In this document: positions 27,245 through 36,334 of the stretch, piece after piece
Position numbering within the stretch: the first letter of the stretch is position 1
Layout of the letters: every line of letters begins with the position of its first letter
NCBI GenBank assembly: GCA_028715215.1
Contig: JAQUSF010000017.1
Location: 1-42,374, forward strand
Source: Candidatus Zixiibacteriota bacterium
GTDB taxonomy: Bacteria; Zixibacteria; MSB-5A5; GN15; FEB-12
Length of the DNA: 42,374 nt
Direction: 5' to 3'
Notes under the pieces: model-generated
What the model was told of the DNA's origin: nothing
The model's input: the letters and a program-made list of their open reading frames with translations, nothing else
The model's database searches: none
Translations under genes and position numbers: made by a program

Positions 27245-28576
27245 ATGAATAACAAGGTGCGTTATATCGGCTGGTTGTTTACACTTATTATTTCTTTTTG
27301 TTCTAATATTTTTGGTGATGATTTAATTGCCGGGAAATGTCTGACCTGTCATAAGGAAATGTCGCCGGGACTTTATCAGCAATGGTACAATTCGGCTCAT
27401 GCCGCAATGGATATCAGCTGTATCGATTGCCACCAGGCTCAAAAGGGCGAGGCTGACGCCTTCATGCATGAGGGGGCTCTTATCGCCACCCTGGTAACGC
27501 CTCAAGACTGCGGGCAATGTCACAGCGATGAAGCCGAACAGGTCCAGATGTCCTACCATGCTACGGCCGGGGAAATCCTGGAATCTCAGGATGCCTATCT
27601 GGCGCATGTAGCCGGGGGCGAACCGGCGGCGATTCAGGGATGTGAAAGTTGTCACGGCGCCAAAGTTAAAATTGACCCCTCCTCACCCAATAAACTTTCG
27701 CCTAAAAGCTGGCCAAACTCCGGTATCGGGCGCATCAATCCCGACGGTTCCAAGGGTTCCTGTAACGCCTGTCATACCCGGCACACTTTTTCGGTAGCCC
27801 AGGCGCGCCAGCCCGAAGCCTGTTCGAAATGTCACCTCGGTCCGGACCATCCCCAGCGCGAAGTATATGAAGAATCCAAACACGGCAATGCCTACTACAC
27901 TCATATCAAAGATATGAACCTGGAAGCCGACCGCTGGATTGCGGGCATGGACTATTTCGAAGCGCCCACCTGCACCTCCTGTCATATGTCCGCCACCGTT
28001 TCATTGCCGGTGACCCACGATGTCGGGCAACGCCTGAGCTGGACCCTGCGACCGCCGATTTCGGTACATAAGGATAACTGGCAGCAGAAACGCGCGAATA
28101 TGCTGACTGTCTGCTCCGGCTGCCATAGTGCTTCTTTTGCAAACGGTCATTATTACCAGTTTGATGCCGTGGTGGAACTCTATAATGAAAAATTCGCCAA
28201 ACCCGCCACTGAAATCATGAACCTGGTCATCAAGAACAACCTCCTGGAAAACCCGGCATCATTCAGTAACGAAATCGAATGGGTTTACTGGGAATTGTGG
28301 CATCATGAGGGTCGGCGGATGCGGCACGGAGCCTCCATGATGGGTCCCGATTACACCTGGTGGCACGGCGCTTACGACGTCGCCCATAATTTTTATTTCA
28401 AGTTTATTCCCGAAGCCCAAAAATATGGTAATGCCGAAGTCAACACCTATATTGACAACCTGATAAAGAATGACCCGATGCATTCCTGGCTGGTTACCGC
28501 CACCGAGAATCTGAAAAAAGATATCCGTTCGGGAGAGATGCAGAAAATTTATCGTAAGATGTTCGAGCAGAGATAA
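27245..28576 (+). CDS. Octaheme c-type cytochrome, hydroxylamine oxidoreductase (HAO) family
   Basis: Eight CxxCH motifs (CLTCH, CIDCH, CGQCH, CESCH, CNACH, CSKCH, CTSCH, CSGCH), signal peptide, and HAO-like 'YWELWHHEGRRMRHGASMMGPDYTWWHGAYDVAHNFY'. Confidence 0.9.
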   Translation: MNNKVRYIGWLFTLIISFCSNIFGDDLIAGKCLTCHKEMSPGLYQQWYNSAHAAMDISCIDCHQAQKGEADAFMHEGALIATLVTPQDCGQCHSDEAEQVQMSYHATAGEILESQDAYLAHVAGGEPAAIQGCESCHGAKVKIDPSSPNKLSPKSWPNSGIGRINPDGSKGSCNACHTRHTFSVAQARQPEACSKCHLGPDHPQREVYEESKHGNAYYTHIKDMNLEADRWIAGMDYFEAPTCTSCHMSATVSLPVTHDVGQRLSWTLRPPISVHKDNWQQKRANMLTVCSGCHSASFANGHYYQFDAVVELYNEKFAKPATEIMNLVIKNNLLENPASFSNEIEWVYWELWHHEGRRMRHGASMMGPDYTWWHGAYDVAHNFYFKFIPEAQKYGNAEVNTYIDNLIKNDPMHSWLVTATENLKKDIRSGEMQKIYRKMFEQR

Positions 28577-28587
28577 AAAAAACAGGC

Positions 28588-30081
28588 ATGTTTAACAAGT
28601 ATCTGTCATTCATCCGCCGGGTCTCGGTAACGGGTCTCGGCAAGGGGGGAGTAATTCTTACCACCTCCTCGTTCATCACCCTGGTGATACTGGAACTGGC
28701 CAGGATGCTGGGACTGGTTACCAATGCCTATGTCGGGCTGGTGACGTATCTGCTGTTTCCGTTCCTGTTTGTCGTGGGTTTGCTCTTAATTCCCCTGGGC
28801 TGGTACCAGCTCCGGAAGAAAACCGGTCTTTCAACTCGCCGGCTCCTGGAAGAAAAATTCGGTCCTGACGAAACCCGGGGTTCCTTAACCGGTTCCCGTC
28901 TTTTCAGGTTTATTACTTTGCTCACGGTCATCAATGTTTTTTTCCTGGTGGCAATCAGCACCCAAATGCTCGGATTTATGGATAGTGCGTATTTTTGCGG
29001 CACGGCCTGTCATTCGGTGATGAATCCGGAGTGGGTAACCTACCAACAGTCACCCCACGCCCGGGTCAGATGCGTACAATGCCATGTCGGCGAGGGCGCG
29101 GAAGCTTTGATAGACAGCAAACTTAATGGTCTCTGGCAGATTATCTCTGTAACTTTTAATCTTTATGAAAGACCGATACCCACCCCCGTCAGGCAGCTTC
29201 GCCCGGCCCGTGAAACCTGCGAAAAATGTCACTGGCCGGAAAAATTTTACGGCAGTCGCCTGATGACCCGTTATAACTATCAGAGCGATGAAGAATCGTC
29301 TCTCTTATATACGACACTGAATTTGAAAATTGACGCCGGTAAAGCCGGCGCGAAAGCCGGTATCCACTGGCATATCGGTCAGGAGAACGAGGTTCGCTAT
29401 ACCTCGGTGGGTGACCGGCGGGAGATGATGCTCCGGGTCGAAGCTCGTCGTCCCGATGGCCGTTATCATCGCTATTATAACCGGAACGCAACAGCTCACA
29501 GCGCCGAAGATGTTGTGGAACGGTCGATGGATTGCGTGGACTGTCATAACCGGGCTACCCACATATACGAAGAACCGGAACGGGCTGTTGATGACCGTAT
29601 TAAAAGGGGTCTTTTAGATTTGAGCTTGCCCTATTTGAAAAGGGAAGCCCTGGCGGCGATTACCCGCAATTATACCGACAGCACCGAGGCTTACGACGGC
29701 ATTGCACAATCTCTCCGTAATTTCTATATGCGTAACTACCCCGAACTGGAACGGGAAAAAACGACGATTATTGATTCGGCCGTAATGGTTCTGCGGGACA
29801 TTTACAGTCGCAATATTCATAGGTCTATGAATATCGGGTGGGATACTTACGCCAGCCATATTGGTCACAAGGGTAATACCGGTTGTTTCCGCTGTCACAA
29901 TCCGGCTCTGGTTGATTCCGCCGGCGCGGCAATATCTTATGATTGCACCCTTTGCCACTCAATTCTGGCCGACAACCATAAAGAGCCGTTCCAGTTTCTC
30001 GAGCCGGCTGAAACCGGGGACAGGGATTATCAGAGGCACCGTTACCTGAAAGATGAATTTTTGAATTCTTTTAAAAAGTAA
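28588..30081 (+). CDS. NapC/NirT/NrfH-like membrane-anchored multiheme cytochrome c
   Basis: N-terminal TM helices; 'YFCGTACHSVMNPEWVTYQQSPHARVRCVQCHVGEGA', CEKCH, CVDCH, CFRCH, CTLCH (five CxxCH plus one CxxxCH). Confidence 0.88.
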   Translation: MFNKYLSFIRRVSVTGLGKGGVILTTSSFITLVILELARMLGLVTNAYVGLVTYLLFPFLFVVGLLLIPLGWYQLRKKTGLSTRRLLEEKFGPDETRGSLTGSRLFRFITLLTVINVFFLVAISTQMLGFMDSAYFCGTACHSVMNPEWVTYQQSPHARVRCVQCHVGEGAEALIDSKLNGLWQIISVTFNLYERPIPTPVRQLRPARETCEKCHWPEKFYGSRLMTRYNYQSDEESSLLYTTLNLKIDAGKAGAKAGIHWHIGQENEVRYTSVGDRREMMLRVEARRPDGRYHRYYNRNATAHSAEDVVERSMDCVDCHNRATHIYEEPERAVDDRIKRGLLDLSLPYLKREALAAITRNYTDSTEAYDGIAQSLRNFYMRNYPELEREKTTIIDSAVMVLRDIYSRNIHRSMNIGWDTYASHIGHKGNTGCFRCHNPALVDSAGAAISYDCTLCHSILADNHKEPFQFLEPAETGDRDYQRHRYLKDEFLNSFKK

Positions 30082-30235
30082 ATGAAGGGCTCTGAAATAT
30101 GACAGTTTTTATCGTTTTTAACCGGTCGTTTTGCAGTTTTTCCTTTTGGTTTTTGGAACTCAGGCGGATTCTTTAAAATATCGGTTGACAGTTCGAGCCG
30201 GATAATATTAACTTCTCACTTTAAAATGTTAATGG

Positions 30236-30258
30236 GCGGCACTTGATGGCCGCTTTTT
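30236..30258 (+). terminator. Hairpin plus T5 just upstream of SPFH gene (terminator or attenuator)
   Basis: GCGGC-ACTTGATG-GCCGC-TTTTT. Confidence 0.55.
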
Positions 30259-30284
30259 ACTTTTTTCTGAAGGAGTGTGTAATC

Positions 30285-31697
30285 GTGAGTCCCCTCGTCT
30301 ATATTTTTATTGCCGTTGTAGTCATTGTCGCGGCGGGTTTGTTCGTGTATTTCAAGAACTACCGTAAAGTCGGTCCCAATGAAGTCCTGATTATCTCCGG
30401 CGGCAAGAAACGTATGATAACCTTGCCTGACGGAACGCAGAAAGAAGTCGGTTATCGTATTCGTATCGGCGGCGGCACGTTTGTGAAACCGTTTATCGAG
30501 CAGGCCCAGGTTCTGCCCCTGGAAATTATCCCCATGAATTTTCAAATTGACGACGCTATTTCGACCAATGGTATTCGGTGTACGGTACGCGGCACGGCGG
30601 AAGTGAAAATTGCCGGTGATGATGCCTCGATTCATCTTGCTTCCGAGCAGTTTCTGGGTAAACCGCTGACGGATATTCGTGATGTGGCTCTGAGAACACT
30701 GGAAGGTTCTTCGCGGGCTTTGATTGGCACGATGAATCTGGAACTGATGAATAAAAACCGCAAGGAATTTGTGGCGAAGGTTTTTGACGATGTCAACACT
30801 TATTTTTCCAATATGGGACTCAGGTTGCTTTCTTATAACCTGAAAGAGATTACTGACCCTTCCGGTTACCTCGAAGCCCTGGGGAAACCGCGCATTGTCC
30901 AGGCCCGGCGGGATGCCGAGGTGGCCGAAGCTGAAGCCGCCCGTGATGCCATTATTAAGTCGGCGGATGCTAAAAAGGAAGGGGATATAGCCAAGATTCA
31001 TGCGGAGACCGAAGTTGCCCGGGTGAATCAGGATTTTGAACTGAAAAAAGCCGAGCTGGCGGCGACTCTTAACCGTAAAAAAGCCGATGCTGATTTCTCT
31101 TATGAACTGGAACGCCATAAACTTAATCAGGAACTGAAAAAAGAAGAAGGCAAAGTCAAATTAATCGAAAAAGATGCCGCGGTCGAACTGGAAAAGAAAG
31201 AAATCCTGCGGGTGGAGCAGGAATTGGAAGCCAGAGTACGTAAACCCGCCGTAGCCGAGCAGTTCCGCCTGGAAGCCGAGGCTCGCGGTATGGCTGAAGC
31301 CAAGCGCATCCAGGGTGAGGTTGAAGCTCAACTGGTCAAAGAGGTCGGAGCGGCGGAAGCTGAAATCATGCGTAAAAAAGCTGAATCATGGAATGCCTAT
31401 TCCCAGCCGGCACTGCTTCAGATGATGTATGAAAAACTGCCGGAACTGGCCCGGGAGATGGCGGCACCGGTTTCCAAAATCGATAAAATCGTCATGGTTT
31501 CCAACGATGGTAAACTGGGGACATCCAAAATTACCGGCGAGATGGCGGCCATGATGAGTCAGTTGCCTGAGGTGATTAAATCTCTGACCGGCTGCGACCT
31601 CGAGGAATGGCTCAAGAATTTAGTCAGTAAAAACAAAGGCGACAAGCCGGAAATATCATCAAAGCCGGGCAAGGTCGGCGGTTCGGACAAGGAATAG
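30285..31697 (+). CDS. Flotillin-like SPFH domain membrane protein
   Basis: N-terminal TM, 'YRKVGPNEVLIISGGKK', long EA-rich coiled coil; GTG start at 30285 with AAGGAG upstream. Confidence 0.88.
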   Translation: MSPLVYIFIAVVVIVAAGLFVYFKNYRKVGPNEVLIISGGKKRMITLPDGTQKEVGYRIRIGGGTFVKPFIEQAQVLPLEIIPMNFQIDDAISTNGIRCTVRGTAEVKIAGDDASIHLASEQFLGKPLTDIRDVALRTLEGSSRALIGTMNLELMNKNRKEFVAKVFDDVNTYFSNMGLRLLSYNLKEITDPSGYLEALGKPRIVQARRDAEVAEAEAARDAIIKSADAKKEGDIAKIHAETEVARVNQDFELKKAELAATLNRKKADADFSYELERHKLNQELKKEEGKVKLIEKDAAVELEKKEILRVEQELEARVRKPAVAEQFRLEAEARGMAEAKRIQGEVEAQLVKEVGAAEAEIMRKKAESWNAYSQPALLQMMYEKLPELAREMAAPVSKIDKIVMVSNDGKLGTSKITGEMAAMMSQLPEVIKSLTGCDLEEWLKNLVSKNKGDKPEISSKPGKVGGSDKE

Positions 31698-31703
31698 TTA
31701 GCT

Positions 31704-34049
31704 ATGATTTCCAACAGGATTGGCCGCCTGGAGCTCTCACCGACCTTGCGCATAACCGCCAAGGCCAAAGCCATGAAAGCCGAGGGGATTGATGTTATCG
31801 ATTTCTCGGTCGGGGAACCGGATTTTCCCACCCCTCATGATATCAAAGAAGCGGCCAAGAAAGCCCTCGACGATAATTTTACCGGCTATACGGCTAACGA
31901 CGGTATTCCGGAATTAAAAGATGCCATCCACCTTCGCTTCAAGGAAGACCATGGCCTGCAGTATTCCCGTAATGAAATAATCGTCTCCAGCGGGGCGAAG
32001 CAATGTTTGTATAACCTTTTCGTTTCCATTCTCAACCGCGACGAGGAAGTAATAATCCCGGCGCCGTACTGGGTATCCTATCCCCAGCAGGTTTTGCTGG
32101 TCAAGGGTAAGCCGGTTATCGTCCCCACCCGCGAGGAGAACGGGTTCCGCCTTACACCGGCGGAATTAAAAGCCCATATAAATTTCAATACCAAGGCGCT
32201 GGTTATCAACAATCCCTCCAATCCCACCGGCAGTGCCTACACCCGTGACCAGCTTCAGGAATTGTGCGAGCTGGCCGTTAATGAAGGGCTGTTGATTGTT
32301 GCCGACGAAATATATGAAAAAATTATCTATGGCGATTACCGCTTTACATCGGTGGCGTCTCTCAGCGATAAAATAAAACAGCGGACGGTCATAATAAATG
32401 GTGTTTCCAAAGCTTATTCCATGACCGGCTGGCGGATTGGTTATGCGGCGGGTCCCCGGGAACTGATTTCCGCCATGAATATCGTTCAGTCACATACGAC
32501 CTCTAACGCCAACTCCATTGCCCAGAAAGCCGCCGCGGAAGCCCTGAGCGGTCACCGGGATGAAATCAACCGCATGGTCGCCGAGTTCCAGGCCCGGCGT
32601 AACTACATGCTCAGCAAACTTCGGCGCATCCCCGGTATTTCCTGTTATGAACCGCAGGGGGCGTTTTATCTTTTCCCCAACGCCGCCAATTATTACAATA
32701 CCGAATACGCCGGGATGAAAATCCGGAACTCGTACGGTTTGTCTTATTATCTACTCAAGGAAGCGGCGGTGGCGGTCGTGCCGGGCAGTGCTTTTGGCGC
32801 CGAAGAAAACATTCGCCTTTCGTATTCAACCTCGATGGAAAAGATAGAGACCGGCACCGACCGCATTATCGAAGCGATGGCCCGTTTGAAGGAATCGCCG
32901 AAATACAAGCGCATCGCCTTGCAGAATTTCATGACACATCCCCGTGGTACGACCGAGGCCAACACCGCCATTTCGGTCGAGGAGCGCGATGCCCTGGTGC
33001 AGGAAGCAGAAGCGGCGTTGCCCTTCGACCAGTATTTCGAATGGAATGCCAATATCAACGGTATCATCATCCAGTTACGCACCAACGTGCCGCACCTTTA
33101 TGATTTCTGGGTGGAAAACTGGTATCCGGCGCAACTCGAATCCGACCTTGAACCGCACGGTATCATTTATGCCGTCGACGGCGTTCCCGGGCGTAAACCG
33201 TATGCCTATTACAACCCGGATATGAAAACGGCGATTCTTTTCAATACGACCTATTACGGCCAGGTTCGGAACTGGGCGCTGGGGATGGTAGCCCATATCA
33301 GTGAACGTCTTCTTGATGTTCACGGTTTGCGTGCCGCCTGTCTTGACTACAACGGCAAGGGTCTGGCGTTGATTGGACCCAAAGGGTTGAAACGGGGCTC
33401 CATATTCTTCCGCCTTCTGGAAAACGAAAAAGCCCGTTTCCTCAGCAATGACTGGGTTTTTGTCCGTTACCGCGGTCAGGAAGCGGTAGCCGATGCCCCC
33501 GAAAGAAAATTCTACATCAAAACCGACATTACCCGGCAGTTGCCCCGCTATGAGCGGATATTTGACCGCAGTAAATGTGAAAATGTCGTTACCTCGCGTT
33601 CTGACTGGACTAATATGAAGGAGCTCGAGGATGAATGTCCGCTCGATTTGGGCGAACCTTATTGTTACTGGGGGTCCAGTGAATCCCGGGCGCTGGTTGA
33701 CCCGGCCTGGATTGGCGGACCACAGCGTTGTATCAAACGGACCCGGTTGAAAACCGTGGTTTTCTTGACCTGTGAACCCAACGCCCCGGTAGTGGAAAAA
33801 ATGAAAGATAACGAGGCATTGGATTTTGTCACCGCCGGCAAATACCGGGTACCGGACGGTGTGGGTATGGGACCTTTTAAAACCCAGCCTTTCTTTAATC
33901 CTTATATGCTGGTCTCAAGCGTTGACCAGGAAGATTTACAACGGCGGAATTTCCACCAGCTTTTCCGGGTTGCCGCCGCTTATAAGGTTAATATTGCCCC
34001 CGTACCGCCGGAGGTGCTTAAAACCCGTATTCTTGAATTGATAGGGTAG
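31704..34049 (+). CDS. Fusion: aspartate-type aminotransferase (residues ~1-400) + degenerate PEPCK-fold domain (~410-781)
   Basis: AAT: 'IDFSVGEPDFPTP', 'INNPSNPTG', 'INGVSKAYSMTGWRIGY'. C-terminal: 'FNTTYYGQVRNWALGMVAHI..GLALIGPKGLKRGSIFF..SNDWVFVR..RKFYIKTD', parallel to the PEPCK-like protein at 34487. No internal stop. Confidence 0.82.
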   Translation: MISNRIGRLELSPTLRITAKAKAMKAEGIDVIDFSVGEPDFPTPHDIKEAAKKALDDNFTGYTANDGIPELKDAIHLRFKEDHGLQYSRNEIIVSSGAKQCLYNLFVSILNRDEEVIIPAPYWVSYPQQVLLVKGKPVIVPTREENGFRLTPAELKAHINFNTKALVINNPSNPTGSAYTRDQLQELCELAVNEGLLIVADEIYEKIIYGDYRFTSVASLSDKIKQRTVIINGVSKAYSMTGWRIGYAAGPRELISAMNIVQSHTTSNANSIAQKAAAEALSGHRDEINRMVAEFQARRNYMLSKLRRIPGISCYEPQGAFYLFPNAANYYNTEYAGMKIRNSYGLSYYLLKEAAVAVVPGSAFGAEENIRLSYSTSMEKIETGTDRIIEAMARLKESPKYKRIALQNFMTHPRGTTEANTAISVEERDALVQEAEAALPFDQYFEWNANINGIIIQLRTNVPHLYDFWVENWYPAQLESDLEPHGIIYAVDGVPGRKPYAYYNPDMKTAILFNTTYYGQVRNWALGMVAHISERLLDVHGLRAACLDYNGKGLALIGPKGLKRGSIFFRLLENEKARFLSNDWVFVRYRGQEAVADAPERKFYIKTDITRQLPRYERIFDRSKCENVVTSRSDWTNMKELEDECPLDLGEPYCYWGSSESRALVDPAWIGGPQRCIKRTRLKTVVFLTCEPNAPVVEKMKDNEALDFVTAGKYRVPDGVGMGPFKTQPFFNPYMLVSSVDQEDLQRRNFHQLFRVAAAYKVNIAPVPPEVLKTRILELIG

Positions 34050-34057
34050 GAGAGATT

Positions 34058-34480
34058 ATGGCCAATACTCTTGGAATAATAAAACCGGATGGTGTTCGAC
34101 GCAAACTGGTCGGGAAAATTATCAGCCGTATTGAGACTGCCGGCTTGATTATTCGTGGTCTGAGAGTCCTGAAACTCTCCCGTTCCGAAGCCGAGAAATT
34201 CTACGCCGTACACGAAGGTAAACCGTTTTTTAATTCCCTGGTGGATTTTATGACCTCCGGACCCATAGTGGTCATGGTCATCGGCGGGCATGGGGCTGTC
34301 GAACGCTGGCGCGATTTGATGGGTGCTACTGACCCGGCCAAGTCCCGCTACAATACCCTCCGGCGGGAATTCGGTACCTCGGTGGAAAAAAATGTCGTCC
34401 ACGGTTCGGACGCCGAGGATACGGCCAAAGTTGAAATTTCTTTTTTCTTTAAAGAGAAGGATATTCTGCCCAAGGAATGA
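34058..34480 (+). CDS. ndk: Nucleoside diphosphate kinase
   Basis: 'LGIIKPDGVRRKLVGKIISRIE', 'GPIVVMVIGG', 'NVVHGSDAEDTAKVEISFFF'. Confidence 0.97.
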   Translation: MANTLGIIKPDGVRRKLVGKIISRIETAGLIIRGLRVLKLSRSEAEKFYAVHEGKPFFNSLVDFMTSGPIVVMVIGGHGAVERWRDLMGATDPAKSRYNTLRREFGTSVEKNVVHGSDAEDTAKVEISFFFKEKDILPKE

Positions 34481-34486
34481 AGTGAC

Positions 34487-36334
34487 ATGTCGGACGCCCT
34501 GTATGATACCCAGTTATATGCCCGGTTCTACCGGGATTTGCAAAGACGCCTGAACGGCCCCAATATAAAGGATGTTTCGCTGGAAGAACTTCGCGAACCC
34601 TCCTGTCAGACGGGAACGCAGACCAGATTCGGTTCCTGGGGCTGGCGGTCGGCGGTATCCAGCCGTATCGCCGAAAAAACCTGTAATCTTGGTTCTGAAG
34701 CGGTGCGGGAATTCAACCTGACCGATGTCAAAAAGGCCATTATTGCCAAAGCCCCTGAGGAACTCGACAAGGTTCTGCATCTTATGGAAACTCTGCCGAT
34801 CGTTCGCCTGCGGCGGCAGATGGGTGATAATCCCGAGTATAATCCCAAGTGTAACCTTTACATATCGGTGGCGGATTTAAAAAATTACCGCCTGGCTTAC
34901 ATGTGGGGGCATACGATGGGACCGGTTACCAAAGCTCCCGGACCGGAGTTCATTCTAATTCATATTCCCGAGGAACATCAAATCCGTCAACAGGCTCTTA
35001 TCCTGCCCGATTATAATGTGACCATCGTGCTGGGGTCGGACTATATGGGCGAAGACAAGAAGGGTTTTCTGCGTAACGGCATGCACGCTGCGGGAGCTCT
35101 TAATATGCTGGGTCTGCATGCCGGTACCAAAGTGGTTATTATTCGCGATGTCAAAACCGGCAAGCTTAAAAAATACGGCGTTTTCCTGTTCGGACTTTCA
35201 GCGACCGGCAAAAGTACCTGGTCGTGTCATCAACTGGGCCTGGACTGGTCGAAAGGCGAACGAACTCTCGTCTGCCAGGATGATATCTGCTTTTTGAAAA
35301 GCGACGGCTCCGCGTACGGTTCGGAACAGAATTATTTTGTCAAGACCGATGTGGACAGTAAGCTCCAGGAAGCGATGTACAACGCCCTGATACACAAGAG
35401 CGCTCTTTACGAAAACGTCATGATAAATGCCAATGGTCAGCCGGATTTTCTCGACGAGAATCTGTGCGGCAACGGCCGGGCTATCATCATGCGCAAGCAG
35501 TTGAAAATAAAACGGGGCCGCTGGCCGATGGCCATGAAAAATATCTGGTATCCCTCGATTAATCTGCCACCGGCGGATGACCTTGACGGCCTGGTGTTTG
35601 CCTTTATCACCCGGCGTAACACCATCATGACTTTTTCCCAGCAGTTGACGCCCATTCAGGGAGTGCTGGCTTATCTCTGGGGGGAATCGAGTCACAGTTA
35701 CGCCTCCAATCCCGCTAAAGCCGGGGAGTCGGTTCGCACGGTCGGTACGGATCCGTTTATTGTCGGTTCCCGGGGGGCCAAGGTCAATCATTTTTACCGG
35801 ATTGTTATGGACCTGGCGGCTAATTACCCGGACAAAATACATTTCTTCCAGTACAACACCGGCGGGATGGGGGAAATTATCGAAAACCGCGACGGAGTTA
35901 AAAAAATTATTCGCAAAACCGAACGGGTACCTATTGCCACCATGGCGGCGATTCAAAGAGGCGACCTGCGCGGCACCAATAAATACCAGCAGAGTATTTT
36001 CGGTACGGAAACTATTTATCATGCCGAAGGCGCCGACCTCAGTGAATACCGTCCGGAAAAATATTATTCCCAGGAAGAAATCAACAGATATCTGCGCGAC
36101 CTGGTCGACGGACGCCGTAAATTTACCGAAAAAGTAGCTGAGGAAGGCCTCATGCCGGAGATTTTAAAAGCGGCCGAGGATTCCTATCGTATTGCCGGGG
36201 AAAAAGAATCCCGGGTTTTTATTCCCTCGAAAAAAACCGAGCCGCCGCCCCCCAGGGAAAAACCCGTGACTCGTTTGACCGACTGGAAACCCAATCCCCG
36301 TCTGAACCGTGACCGCGGTTGGCGTTATGGTTGA
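34487..36334 (+). CDS. ATP-dependent phosphoenolpyruvate carboxykinase-like protein (divergent)
   Basis: 'LGSDYMGEDKKGFLRN' (cf. GTxYxGEIKK), P-loop 'FGLSATGKSTWS', 'CQDDICFLKSDGSAYGSEQNYFVKTD'. Confidence 0.78.
   Translation: MSDALYDTQLYARFYRDLQRRLNGPNIKDVSLEELREPSCQTGTQTRFGSWGWRSAVSSRIAEKTCNLGSEAVREFNLTDVKKAIIAKAPEELDKVLHLMETLPIVRLRRQMGDNPEYNPKCNLYISVADLKNYRLAYMWGHTMGPVTKAPGPEFILIHIPEEHQIRQQALILPDYNVTIVLGSDYMGEDKKGFLRNGMHAAGALNMLGLHAGTKVVIIRDVKTGKLKKYGVFLFGLSATGKSTWSCHQLGLDWSKGERTLVCQDDICFLKSDGSAYGSEQNYFVKTDVDSKLQEAMYNALIHKSALYENVMINANGQPDFLDENLCGNGRAIIMRKQLKIKRGRWPMAMKNIWYPSINLPPADDLDGLVFAFITRRNTIMTFSQQLTPIQGVLAYLWGESSHSYASNPAKAGESVRTVGTDPFIVGSRGAKVNHFYRIVMDLAANYPDKIHFFQYNTGGMGEIIENRDGVKKIIRKTERVPIATMAAIQRGDLRGTNKYQQSIFGTETIYHAEGADLSEYRPEKYYSQEEINRYLRDLVDGRRKFTEKVAEEGLMPEILKAAEDSYRIAGEKESRVFIPSKKTEPPPPREKPVTRLTDWKPNPRLNRDRGWRYG

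Noticed and set aside
30216-31118. 300-aa ORF on the minus strand opposite the SPFH gene
   Set aside because: Antisense to a well-supported flotillin-like CDS; translation shows no recognisable domain and mirrors coding-frame periodicity.
35198-36022. 274-aa minus-strand ORF
   Set aside because: Antisense to PEPCK-like gene with intact P-loop.
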